This document shows, piece by piece, positions 1 to 5,620 of a stretch of DNA of 6,398 nt. The notes below the pieces were generated by a model. That model was given only the letters and a program-made list of their open reading frames with translations, had not been told where the DNA came from and ran no database searches. Made by a program: the position numbers and the translations under genes. Position 1 is the first letter of the stretch. Each line of letters starts with the position of its first letter. This DNA is from an uncultured Erysipelotrichaceae bacterium (GTDB lineage Bacteria > Bacillota_I > Bacilli_A > Erysipelotrichales > Erysipelotrichaceae), in NCBI GenBank assembly GCA_934692455.1, contig CAKUTY010000079.1:1-6398 (forward strand), given 5' to 3'.

Positions 1-3
1 ACA

Positions 4-46
4 ATAAAAAAATAAGGCTTAGGGACAGTACATGCCTAGGCCTTAT
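4..46 (-). terminator. Orphan intrinsic terminator reading leftward
   Basis: A 12-bp inverted repeat (arms 12-23 and 35-46, one mismatch that is a G-U pair in rightward RNA) encloses an 11-base loop. Read on the minus strand, the second arm is followed by a run of T residues (complement of the A-rich stretch 4-11). This is the shape of a rho-independent terminator for leftward transcription. On the plus strand no T-run follows, so it is not an obvious terminator for anything entering from the left. No convincing leftward gene lies just upstream of it (47-430), so the transcript it would end is unknown. Confidence 0.55.
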
Positions 47-78
47 AAAGTGGTATCATTTTAACTTGTGTTCTACAG

Positions 79-142
79 TTTCATTCTTTCGATGTTTCAT
101 TCTTTCGATGTTTCATTCTTTCGATGTTTAATTCTTTCGACT
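79..142. repeat. Four tandem copies of a 16-bp unit
   Basis: The unit TTTCATTCTTTCGATG occurs three times perfectly at 79-94, 95-110 and 111-126. A fourth, degraded copy lies at 127-142. There is no spacer between copies, so this is a simple tandem repeat and not a CRISPR array. The unit length is not a multiple of three and no open frame with a start runs through it, so it is probably non-coding. It lies between the leftward terminator and the remnant gene. Its role is unknown: replication slippage product, protein-binding iterons and residue of a mobile element all remain possible. Confidence 0.85.
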
Positions 143-202
143 CAATTTTTTCTTAAAGTTCCGTTTATCGCTTCTTTTTTTGATGAAAGCTCCGCTTTGT
201 GA

Positions 203-810
203 TTTTCGTCATTTTGTGATGAAATTTTATTCGAACATTTGAAAGACCTTCCTGGCTATGTTTTGTTGGAACCACGTTTTTGGCTATGGATAATGTTTGA
301 AAAAGGCTTTGAAACCGCCTTAAAAGGAATGGAAAAAATGATGCACAAGCATTCAAACATCAGTGGCTTTTTGATGACGGATTAAGACGAGGCTTATTCT
401 TTAATGTCCTATCAAGACTTTATTTTAGAGTTGAGTTGACATATGCTCCAGAAAATCAAGAAGACCCATATTATCTTTCTAGATACGTAATGAAAAATCC
501 ACTTAGATTTAGAGAGTTATCTTGGAGAACAATTTCAAATTATCGTTTTGTTGTTAAATCTATATTGAAAGCAGAGATTAGGGTTAATAATGAATTAAAC
601 TTTGAAGAAAAAGGTGATTATTTCAAAATCTTAGCAAAAGAAATTAGTAAGTTAGGCAGTATTAAATTAATTGATGCAATGAGTGAACAGGACATTGAGG
701 ACCATATTTATGAAAAGTATTTGCAAATAGTTTTTGATGCCATAATAAAAGATAAAACCGACAAACTTAATAAAGCTATTGATTTAGCTAGTGAAAACAA
801 CGAAAAATAG
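203..810 (+). pseudogene. Frameshifted remnant of an unrecognised gene, DUF6339-like C-terminus
   Basis: Two overlapping plus-strand frames look like parts of one protein. The first (203-388) reads protein-like sequence, including LLEPRFWLWIMFEKGFETAL, then stops at TAA. The second is open from 313 to 810 and, from about 337, reads NDAQAFKHQWLFDDGLRRGL and onward to ELTYAPENQEDPYYLSRYVM (436-495). Adding one A to the A6 run at 333-338 joins them into one product ending in a lysine- and glutamate-rich tail. An in-frame TGA at 200 blocks further extension upstream, and no start codon with a good ribosome binding site is visible; the first possible start in the second frame is TTG at 436, preceded only by a weak purine stretch. 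The order of W/R-rich segment, 'RLYFRVELTY', 'EDPYYLSR', then 'NYRFVVKSIL' recalls DUF6339 proteins. That is my memory of the family, not a search. Alternatively 436-810 could be expressed as a 124-residue protein. Confidence 0.45.
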
Positions 811-857
811 TTAAATGAAGTATTTGCTTTTTATAACAAGAAATCTTAACAAATTTA

Positions 858-906
858 AAAGCACTTTCATGATTATGATTTAATTATCATAACTTGAAAG
901 TGCTTT
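858..906. terminator. Long hairpin between convergent genes, probable bidirectional terminator
   Basis: The outer arms AAAGCACTTTCA (858-869) and TGAAAGTGCTTT (895-906) are perfectly complementary. An inner TTATGAT/ATCATAA pairing extends the stem after a small asymmetric bulge. It lies between the end of the remnant gene (810) and the stop of the leftward TIM-barrel gene (916), 9 bases from the latter. T-rich sequence follows on both strands: TTTATTTACTTATT rightward and TTTTAAATTTGTT leftward. It should therefore work in both directions, best for the leftward gene. Confidence 0.75.
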
Positions 907-915
907 ATTTACTTA

Positions 916-1590
916 TTATTCATCCCTATAGTTAACCATTATTTGTTTGAATAGTTCTTGGGTAGTAGGTGGAGTATAGGTTACTGCATTAGCTCCAGCT
1001 TCTATTACATTTCTACAAGTTTCATTGGTTTTGCCACCTGTGGCAATGATAGGTACATTAGGGAATTGTTCCCTAATTTTTCTTACTACATCAGGAGTTT
1101 TTTGAGCACAGGCTACGTTTAAAATTACAGCACCTGCATCAAGTCTTGCTTGTATGTCGGTGTCTTCTTTCGTTACCGTGATAATTACAGGAATGTCCAC
1201 GGCTTTAGCAACAGCTAATAGGTTAAGGTCTGATATGGGTGCATTTAGTACAACACCCATAGCTCCTTGGCATTCAACGTCTTTGGCAAGGGATACCGTT
1301 CTAAGGCCTTTGGTAGTACCACCACCTACTCCACAAAATACTGGAATATATGATGCTTTTATGATGGCATCAGAGATTGCTTGTTGAGGGGTAAAGGGAT
1401 ATACCGCAAATACCGCATCAGCGTCACAGTTTCTGATAATGGCTAAGTCTGTTGTGAAGACAAAGCTTCTAATTTTACGACCATTAATAATAATGCCACT
1501 GGCACTAGATATAGATTCAGGCAGTCTTAGAATGTTCTTACTGCGTAGTTTACTTCCAATTTGAGGAGTTGTGTTAATAATTTCAGTCAT
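916..1590 (-). CDS. TIM-barrel phosphate-binding protein of unknown substrate
   Basis: The 224-residue cytosolic protein has the periodic beta/alpha pattern of a (beta/alpha)8 barrel: VILNVACA near 155-162, then IIATGGKT at 181-188 and AGANAVTYTPP at 198-208. The last two resemble the C-terminal phosphate-binding loops of ribulose-phosphate-binding barrels (HisA/HisF/TrpC-like and related enzymes). A glycine-rich GVGGGTTKG stretch (88-96) may be another ligand loop. Similar Bacillota proteins are usually annotated only as 'hydrolase' or beta/alpha-barrel protein; I cannot name a reaction. The start chosen is the ATG at 1588-1590 because AAAGGAGGG lies seven bases upstream. The frame stays open to 1713, but that extension has no ribosome binding site, crosses the divergent promoter region and would add 41 residues unlike a barrel. 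The gene is monocistronic, with its own likely promoter and a hairpin after the stop. Its base composition looks less AT-rich than that of its neighbours. Confidence 0.8.
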   Translation of the reverse strand: MTEIINTTPQIGSKLRSKNILRLPESISSASGIIINGRKIRSFVFTTDLAIIRNCDADAVFAVYPFTPQQAISDAIIKASYIPVFCGVGGGTTKGLRTVSLAKDVECQGAMGVVLNAPISDLNLLAVAKAVDIPVIITVTKEDTDIQARLDAGAVILNVACAQKTPDVVRKIREQFPNVPIIATGGKTNETCRNVIEAGANAVTYTPPTTQELFKQIMVNYRDE

Positions 1591-1596
1591 GATTGG

Positions 1597-1605
1597 CCCT
1601 CCTTT
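1597..1605 (-). promoter_or_regulatory. Ribosome binding site fixing the start of the TIM-barrel gene
   Basis: Read leftward this is AAAGGAGGG, a near-perfect match to the anti-Shine-Dalgarno sequence, about seven bases before the ATG at 1588-1590. It decides against the longer reading frame that begins at 1713. Confidence 0.85.
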
Positions 1606-1615
1606 ATTTTTTATC

Positions 1616-1624
1616 ATTCTATCA
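1616..1624 (-). promoter_or_regulatory. Candidate extended -10 promoter of the TIM-barrel gene
   Basis: The minus strand reads TGATAGAAT, matching the extended -10 form TGnTATAAT with one change in the hexamer. The best -35 candidate (TTTATC at 1638-1643, 16-base spacing) is poor, which fits an extended -10 promoter. Transcription would start near 1609, giving a short leader that contains the ribosome binding site. It overlaps the left arm of the palindrome at 1620-1641. Confidence 0.4.
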
Positions 1625-1641
1625 TGTTGAAAATCATGATA
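1620..1641. promoter_or_regulatory. Palindromic operator candidate between divergent genes
   Basis: TATCATG (1620-1626) and CATGATA (1635-1641) form perfect 7-base arms around an 8-base AT-rich centre. That is the size and symmetry of a site for a dimeric helix-turn-helix repressor. It overlaps the candidate leftward -10 and contains the candidate rightward -35 (TTGAAA at 1627-1632). The XRE-type protein encoded just downstream is the obvious candidate ligand, by position only. The leftward transcript also contains it, but no T-run follows, so a terminator is unlikely. Confidence 0.5.
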
Positions 1642-1655
1642 AAAATGGTTAAATT
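1627..1655 (+). promoter_or_regulatory. Candidate promoter of the XRE/esterase/DUF523 operon
   Basis: TTGAAA at 1627-1632 (five of six consensus bases) and TAAATT at 1650-1655 (four of six) are separated by 17 bases. Transcription would start near 1662, giving a leader of about 85 bases before the ATG at 1747. The -35 sits in the centre of the palindrome at 1620-1641, a position suited to repression. Confidence 0.4.
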
Positions 1656-1746
1656 TAATAAAGTGTACAAAGGTAACTGAAAGTTGCTCAATAGTTGGTA
1701 GAACAAACATCATAAGAAAGCTAACATTTAAGCATGGAGGAAAAGT

Positions 1747-2070
1747 ATGGGATATATAGTATTTGGAATTGTATTGTTACTTGGTATAAGTGTTCTTGTA
1801 GCTTTCTTATTGCTGATAAGAGCTTTAATTAAATTTATTAATTCTAAGAGTATAAGAGAAGAAAAGAATACTTATAAGAAGAGTCTAGGTGAAAATATTA
1901 AGGCACATAGAGAAGAGTGCAAGATGACGCAAGAGTTTGTGGCAGAGGCGATTGGTGTTAGTAGACAGGCTGTTTCTAAGTGGGAAAATGGAAGTTCTGA
2001 TCCTAGTACTTCTAATTTAATTGCCTTGGCAAAGTTATTTAATGTTCCAGCTGAAGAATTAATTAAATGA
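1747..2070 (+). CDS. Membrane-anchored XRE-family helix-turn-helix regulator
   Basis: This is a 107-residue protein with an unusual order of parts. Residues 3-29 form one long hydrophobic segment, a single membrane anchor, followed by a basic linker (30-47). A complete XRE/Cro-C1 helix-turn-helix domain then fills about 48-105. The hallmark is MTQEFVAEAIGVSRQAVSKW (60-79), with SRQAVSKWENG covering the recognition helix. The positive-inside rule (arginine and lysine at 25-45) places the DNA-binding domain in the cytoplasm, so this should be a membrane-tethered DNA-binding protein. The start is the ATG preceded by GGAGG at 1736-1740, six bases upstream. Its stop overlaps the next start as ATGA, so it is translationally coupled to the esterase-like gene. 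It is the first gene of the operon and lies next to a palindrome, so autoregulation is likely but inferred. HTH proteins with an added membrane segment are known, most often with the segment C-terminal. Confidence 0.88.
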   Translation: MGYIVFGIVLLLGISVLVAFLLLIRALIKFINSKSIREEKNTYKKSLGENIKAHREECKMTQEFVAEAIGVSRQAVSKWENGSSDPSTSNLIALAKLFNVPAEELIK

Positions 2071-3041
2071 AAAAGATAGTTTTATTATTAATAGCTCTTT
2101 TAGTCATGGTTTATTCTTATTTTGGTGGCTTTGGTACTGGTGATTATGTAGAAGGTGTTGAGTTTAAGGATGAGATTGTAATACCTTCTGATAAGAGGAT
2201 TATAGCCTTAGGCGAGGCAACTCATGGTAATAAAGAGTTTCAGGAACTTAAACTGAGTATATTTAAGAAGCTTGTAGAAGAAAATGGTGTAAGAGCTTTT
2301 GCGATAGAGGGTGACTTTGGTGGTTGTCTAGAGGTTAATGAGTATATTCATGGTGGGAGTGGAAGTACTTTAGAGGCTGTTAAAAAGATTGGCTTTAAGA
2401 TTTATCAGACTAAGGAAATGATGAATCTTATTGATTATATGCGTGATTATAATTTAAGTCATATAGATGATGATATTAATTTCTATGGCTTTGATATGCA
2501 AAGGACTGAATATTTGGATAAAGAATATTCAGATGAAGGTATTAACTTGTATCTAAAAGAAATCAAAAGACAAAATAAAGAAGTAGATAATAGTTTATTA
2601 AGAGATAAGTATATGGCTCAAAATATTGAGTGGATATTAGAAAGAGAAGATAAGGTCTTTGTATGCGCTCATAATGAACATGTTGCTAAGTGGGGTTCGT
2701 ATGATTCTATGGGTAAGTTGTTGTCTTTAAAGGAAGAGAATGGCTATTATGTCATTGGTACTGATTTCTATAAGTCTAAGTGTAATTTGCCTTTTATGGG
2801 AAAAAGAATCGTTAGAACTTTCTATTCTCATGATCCTTTAGCTAAGTCTTTAAAGATGAGCGGTAAGAATATGGGAATTATTGATACTAGTGAATTGGAT
2901 GTTGATTATATCTATATGGGAAGTTTAGGAGAGGGCTTCTATTTGATTCCTCAAAGCTATAGAATCTTTCAGCCTCCTAAGACAATGTATGATGCAATGG
3001 TTTTGTTTGTGAATGTTAATCCTACTGATATAATTGAATAA
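2067..3041 (+). CDS. Erythromycin-esterase-like protein, exported or membrane-anchored
   Basis: The 324-residue protein matches the erythromycin esterase (Ere)/succinoglycan-biosynthesis family. The motif IIALGEATHGNKEF (45-58) carries the His-53 and Glu-50 expected at the metal-independent catalytic site. AIEGDFGG (79-86), GFDMQR (141-146) and CAHNEHVAKWG (200-210), with two further conserved histidines, follow in the family order. The N-terminus (MKK, then a hydrophobic stretch at 4-20) is a signal peptide or uncleaved anchor, placing the catalytic domain outside the membrane. Classical Ere resistance enzymes are cytosolic and about 400 residues long, so this is a shorter, exported relative. 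Macrolide hydrolysis should not be assumed, and the substrate is unknown. The start overlaps the stop of the XRE gene by four bases and no strong ribosome binding site is seen, so translation is probably coupled. The DUF523 gene starts two bases after its stop. Confidence 0.82.
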   Translation: MKKIVLLLIALLVMVYSYFGGFGTGDYVEGVEFKDEIVIPSDKRIIALGEATHGNKEFQELKLSIFKKLVEENGVRAFAIEGDFGGCLEVNEYIHGGSGSTLEAVKKIGFKIYQTKEMMNLIDYMRDYNLSHIDDDINFYGFDMQRTEYLDKEYSDEGINLYLKEIKRQNKEVDNSLLRDKYMAQNIEWILEREDKVFVCAHNEHVAKWGSYDSMGKLLSLKEENGYYVIGTDFYKSKCNLPFMGKRIVRTFYSHDPLAKSLKMSGKNMGIIDTSELDVDYIYMGSLGEGFYLIPQSYRIFQPPKTMYDAMVLFVNVNPTDIIE

Positions 3042-3043
3042 GT

Positions 3044-3454
3044 ATGAAAATCTTAGTTAGTGCTTGTTTAATGGGTGAAAATTGTAAATATAATGGTGGT
3101 AACAATTATAGTGAAAAGTTACATGAATTTATAAAGGGTCATGAAGTAATAATGGTATGTCCTGAAGTTATGGGAGGACTACCTACACCTAGGTTACCTT
3201 CAGAGATTGTTGGTGATAGGGTTGTTAATAGTGGTGGAGTTGATGTTACCTCAGAATTTATAATGGGTGCTACTAAAGCTATGGAGTATTCATCTGATGT
3301 TGATATGGCCATCTTACAATCAAGAAGTCCAAGTTGTGGCACTAATGAAATATATGATGGTACTTTCTCTGGTAATAAGACAAAGGGTGATGGAATCTTT
3401 GTAAGGATGTTAAAAGAGAAGGGTATCAAGGTAGTTGATATTAAGGATTTATAA
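3044..3454 (+). CDS. DUF523 / TudS-like thiouracil desulfurase-family protein
   Basis: The 136-residue cytosolic protein is a full-length, single-domain DUF523 member. The three family signatures are present in order: SACLMGENCKYNG (6-18), CPEVMGGLPTPRLPSE (39-54) and QSRSPSCGT (92-100). Cys-8, Cys-39 and Cys-98 are in the positions used in characterised TudS enzymes to hold a [4Fe-4S] cluster that removes sulfur from 2-thiouracil. Cys-14 is also family-typical. Whether this protein acts on thiouracil, another thiolated base or something else cannot be read from sequence. It starts two bases after the esterase-like gene, has no clear ribosome binding site of its own and ends the operon. Its stop codon touches the shared terminator hairpin. 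Confidence 0.9.
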   Translation: MKILVSACLMGENCKYNGGNNYSEKLHEFIKGHEVIMVCPEVMGGLPTPRLPSEIVGDRVVNSGGVDVTSEFIMGATKAMEYSSDVDMAILQSRSPSCGTNEIYDGTFSGNKTKGDGIFVRMLKEKGIKVVDIKDL

Positions 3455-3479
3455 AAGGCAAGCATATTAGCTTGCCTTT
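3454..3479. terminator. Shared hairpin between convergent operons
   Basis: AAAGGCAAGC (3454-3463) and GCTTGCCTTT (3470-3479) form a perfect 10-base stem with a 6-base loop. It directly follows the DUF523 stop. It also includes the last codons and stop of the leftward glycosyltransferase gene (stop at 3467-3469). Short T runs follow on both strands, so it probably ends both transcripts, though the T tracts are weak. Confidence 0.75.
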
Positions 3480-4258
3480 AATAGTTCTTCATAGAAACAA
3501 TCTAGTTGTCCTAGATAATTATCTTTCCAAGGTTTATTGCGACCACAATAATGGATGATTACAGTGTTTTTTCTTATTGATTCAAGAGTTAGTTTATTCT
3601 TAGGGTTGCGCATATTATAGAAGTTAATCATACGATCACTAAGATTATATTTAGTGTAATCAAGAAGTTTAGTCTTTTTGCCATAAAGGGCAGTTAGGAT
3701 GTCCTGGTCAAATAGCACTAACTGTTTCTTATGTTTATTCGCATAGTCTAGAATTTGTTGTTTAGATAGGCTACTACGTAGTTCATTTAAGTTCATTAGT
3801 AGTACACCTGTATTGATATATGGTGTATCTAAATCAATATTTAATCTAATACAGTTCATAGTAGTCATCGCCTCACTTATATGAGTGCAGGCTGCATATG
3901 AATAGTTTTCTAGTGCTGTGTTATATAGTTCTTTAAGACTATTGATAACGACAATATCAACATCTAGATATAGAATTCTATCTAGGTTGTTTGGAAGTAG
4001 TAATGGCGCAAACAGTCTGTAATAGATTTCTAGTGGATATCTAGATGATATTGGGAAGTCTTTGAATTCATTTTCGTCTATTTCAATGAAGTGAAATGTT
4101 TGAGACTTGAATGAATTAATAAGATTATTTTTATCATCATTAGATAAATCATGATGAAGGATGTAGAAGTCGATATCTTGATCGTATCTAATGATTGATT
4201 TAATACAGTTTTTAGTTAGTTCAATAAATTTTGAGTTAATAGAAAATAATATATTCAT
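3467..4258 (-). CDS. Family 8 glycosyltransferase
   Basis: The 263-residue protein is a GT8-family (GT-A fold) retaining sugar transferase. The N-terminus MNILFSINSKFIELTKNCIKS is the typical first strand and helix. RILYLDVDIVV (94-104) carries the metal-binding D-x-D (Asp-99, Asp-101). YINTGVLLMNL (147-157) and LFDQDILTALY (182-192) are the acceptor/donor loop motifs. VIIHYCGRNKPWK (233-245) supplies the C-terminal metal-binding His-236. There is no signal peptide or membrane segment, so it acts in the cytosol, probably on a cell-envelope glycan or glycolipid precursor with a UDP-sugar donor. Donor and acceptor are unknown. The ATG is nine bases after the brnQ stop with no visible Shine-Dalgarno sequence and no terminator between. 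It is therefore likely co-transcribed with brnQ and so placed under the T-box, a surprising partner for an amino acid carrier. Confidence 0.88.
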   Translation of the reverse strand: MNILFSINSKFIELTKNCIKSIIRYDQDIDFYILHHDLSNDDKNNLINSFKSQTFHFIEIDENEFKDFPISSRYPLEIYYRLFAPLLLPNNLDRILYLDVDIVVINSLKELYNTALENYSYAACTHISEAMTTMNCIRLNIDLDTPYINTGVLLMNLNELRSSLSKQQILDYANKHKKQLVLFDQDILTALYGKKTKLLDYTKYNLSDRMINFYNMRNPKNKLTLESIRKNTVIIHYCGRNKPWKDNYLGQLDCFYEELLKAS

Positions 4259-4267
4259 GAACTAATA

Positions 4268-5572
4268 TTAACACTTTTTGAATTTGTTAATAAGAATACT
4301 TAGTACTAATAGTACTAGGGCTACTGATAGCCATGCAAAGTCTAGCTTATAGAATGGTAATAGTTTGATTAGGTTTGTTACTACTGGAATATTTATATGG
4401 ATACCTTCCAAAGCATGAATAACAGAGACAATAGTAACGCCGCCTACAACTAATGGATAGACATACTTGTTATCTTTCCATAAGTTATCAGTAAGGCCTA
4501 GTATAATTAGGACAATTGATTCTGGATAGATAGCATTCAGTACTGGTACTGAGATGCTTAGAATCATGTTTAGTCCTAAATTACAGATTAAGAATGAGAA
4601 GACTGTTATTAGAATTGCCCAAGTCTTGTATGATAATTTCTTGAATTGAATTTCAAAGAATTGTGAGATTGAGTTGATTAAGCCAACACAGGTTGTTAGG
4701 CACGCTAATGTGAAGATTAATGCTAATATGAAGGCTCCAAATTCACCAAATACTTCTTGCACAATACATCTAAGAGTCCAGGCACCATTGTCAAGTAGGG
4801 CATAGACACCTGAGCTACACATGCCCATATAAGATAACATCATATAGACTAGTGCTAGAATGGTTCCTGCAAAGATACAAGCAAGGTATGTGTAGTGCAT
4901 ACGTTCTTTCTTTTCTTTTAGTCCAAATGATTTTAGAGTTGTTGCGATAACTAACCCAAAGTTAAGGGCAGCGATAGCGTCTATTGTGTTATAGCCTTCT
5001 GTGAAGCCTTTTAAGAAAGCATTTGATGCGTATGCTTCAACTGGGTTGGCGATATTGACTTCGCCTCTAAATAAGAAGTTTATAAATAATAATACTAATA
5101 GTGTTAATAGAGTTGGTGTTAATACTTTACCAATTCTGTCTACTAGTTTCTTTGGGTTTAAGCATAGCCATAGTGCTGTTGTGAAGAATAGTAGAGAATA
5201 GATTAACATAGCTATGTTAAGGTTATAGCTTTCTGGTAAGTATGGAGCAATGGCCATTTCAAAAGGAACTGAGGCAGCTCTAGGGATACCAAGGCCAGGT
5301 CCAATTGATAAATAGATTAGAAGTGTAATAATAACCGCAAATCTTTTACCAACTTTAGCTCCTAGCTTATCTAGTCCTTCGAATTTAGCTACTACGATAA
5401 TGCCTAGTACTGGTAGTATGACGGCAGTGATAATAAAGCCACACATGGCTATCATTGTGGTGTTTCCTGCACTTTGTCCTAAGAATGGTGGAAAGATTAA
5501 ATTTCCTGCTCCAAAGAACAGTGAGAATAGCATGAAGCTTATTAGCATGATTTGTCTTTTTTCTAATTTCAT
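4268..5572 (-). CDS. brnQ: Branched-chain amino acid carrier BrnQ (LIVCS family)
   Basis: The 434-residue integral membrane protein takes up leucine, isoleucine and valine with a cation as coupling ion. The family signature SLFFGAGNLIFPPFLG lies at 17-32. Glycine- and proline-rich helices such as SIGPGLGIPRAASVPFEMAI (90-109) follow, and regularly spaced hydrophobic segments run to the basic end NKFKKC. Length and hydrophobic pattern agree with the usual 12 membrane helices and about 430-450 residues. The start MKLEKRQ is supported by GGGGGA five bases upstream (5577-5582). A complete T-box leader lies directly before it, with a specifier read as ATC. This supports an isoleucine-responsive role independently of the protein sequence. 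The glycosyltransferase gene follows nine bases downstream. Confidence 0.95.
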   Translation of the reverse strand: MKLEKRQIMLISFMLFSLFFGAGNLIFPPFLGQSAGNTTMIAMCGFIITAVILPVLGIIVVAKFEGLDKLGAKVGKRFAVIITLLIYLSIGPGLGIPRAASVPFEMAIAPYLPESYNLNIAMLIYSLLFFTTALWLCLNPKKLVDRIGKVLTPTLLTLLVLLFINFLFRGEVNIANPVEAYASNAFLKGFTEGYNTIDAIAALNFGLVIATTLKSFGLKEKKERMHYTYLACIFAGTILALVYMMLSYMGMCSSGVYALLDNGAWTLRCIVQEVFGEFGAFILALIFTLACLTTCVGLINSISQFFEIQFKKLSYKTWAILITVFSFLICNLGLNMILSISVPVLNAIYPESIVLIILGLTDNLWKDNKYVYPLVVGGVTIVSVIHALEGIHINIPVVTNLIKLLPFYKLDFAWLSVALVLLVLSILINKFKKC

Positions 5573-5589
5573 AATGTCCCCCTATAAAC

Positions 5590-5620
5590 AAAAAAACTCA
5601 TCTCAATTTAATGAGACGAG
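5590..5620 (-). terminator. Regulated intrinsic terminator of the T-box leader
   Basis: On the minus strand CTCGTCTCA (5612-5620) pairs with TGAGATGAG (5597-5605), with one G-U, around a 6-base loop. Seven T residues follow (5590-5596). Its 5' arm begins with the CTC that the antiterminator would take, as expected for a T-box switch. The brnQ ribosome binding site lies eight bases further on. Confidence 0.92.

Noticed and set aside
79..142. CRISPR array
   Set aside because: The 16-bp units are adjacent with no unique spacers and no cas genes nearby.
165..356. Leftward open frame of 63 codons, starting with TTG
   Set aside because: It has no ribosome binding site, is antisense to the protein-like frame of the remnant gene and ends in a low-complexity KKKR tail. 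It looks like a shadow.
1154..1387. Rightward open frame inside the TIM-barrel gene
   Set aside because: It is antisense to a well-supported gene, with no ribosome binding site and no family resemblance.
1591..1713. 41-residue N-terminal extension of the TIM-barrel protein
   Set aside because: The GGAGGG site fixes the start at 1590. The extension crosses the palindrome and both candidate promoters and has no start signal.
2067..3041. Acquired macrolide resistance gene
   Set aside because: Family membership is clear, but the export signal, short length and chromosomal-looking operon give no specific support for macrolide hydrolysis, and no mobile element is nearby.
3139..3465. Leftward open frame antisense to the DUF523 gene
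   Set aside because: The opposite strand has all three DUF523 cysteine motifs; this frame has no recognisable features.
5001..5201. Rightward open frame inside brnQ
   Set aside because: Antisense to a long, clear membrane carrier gene; no start signal.
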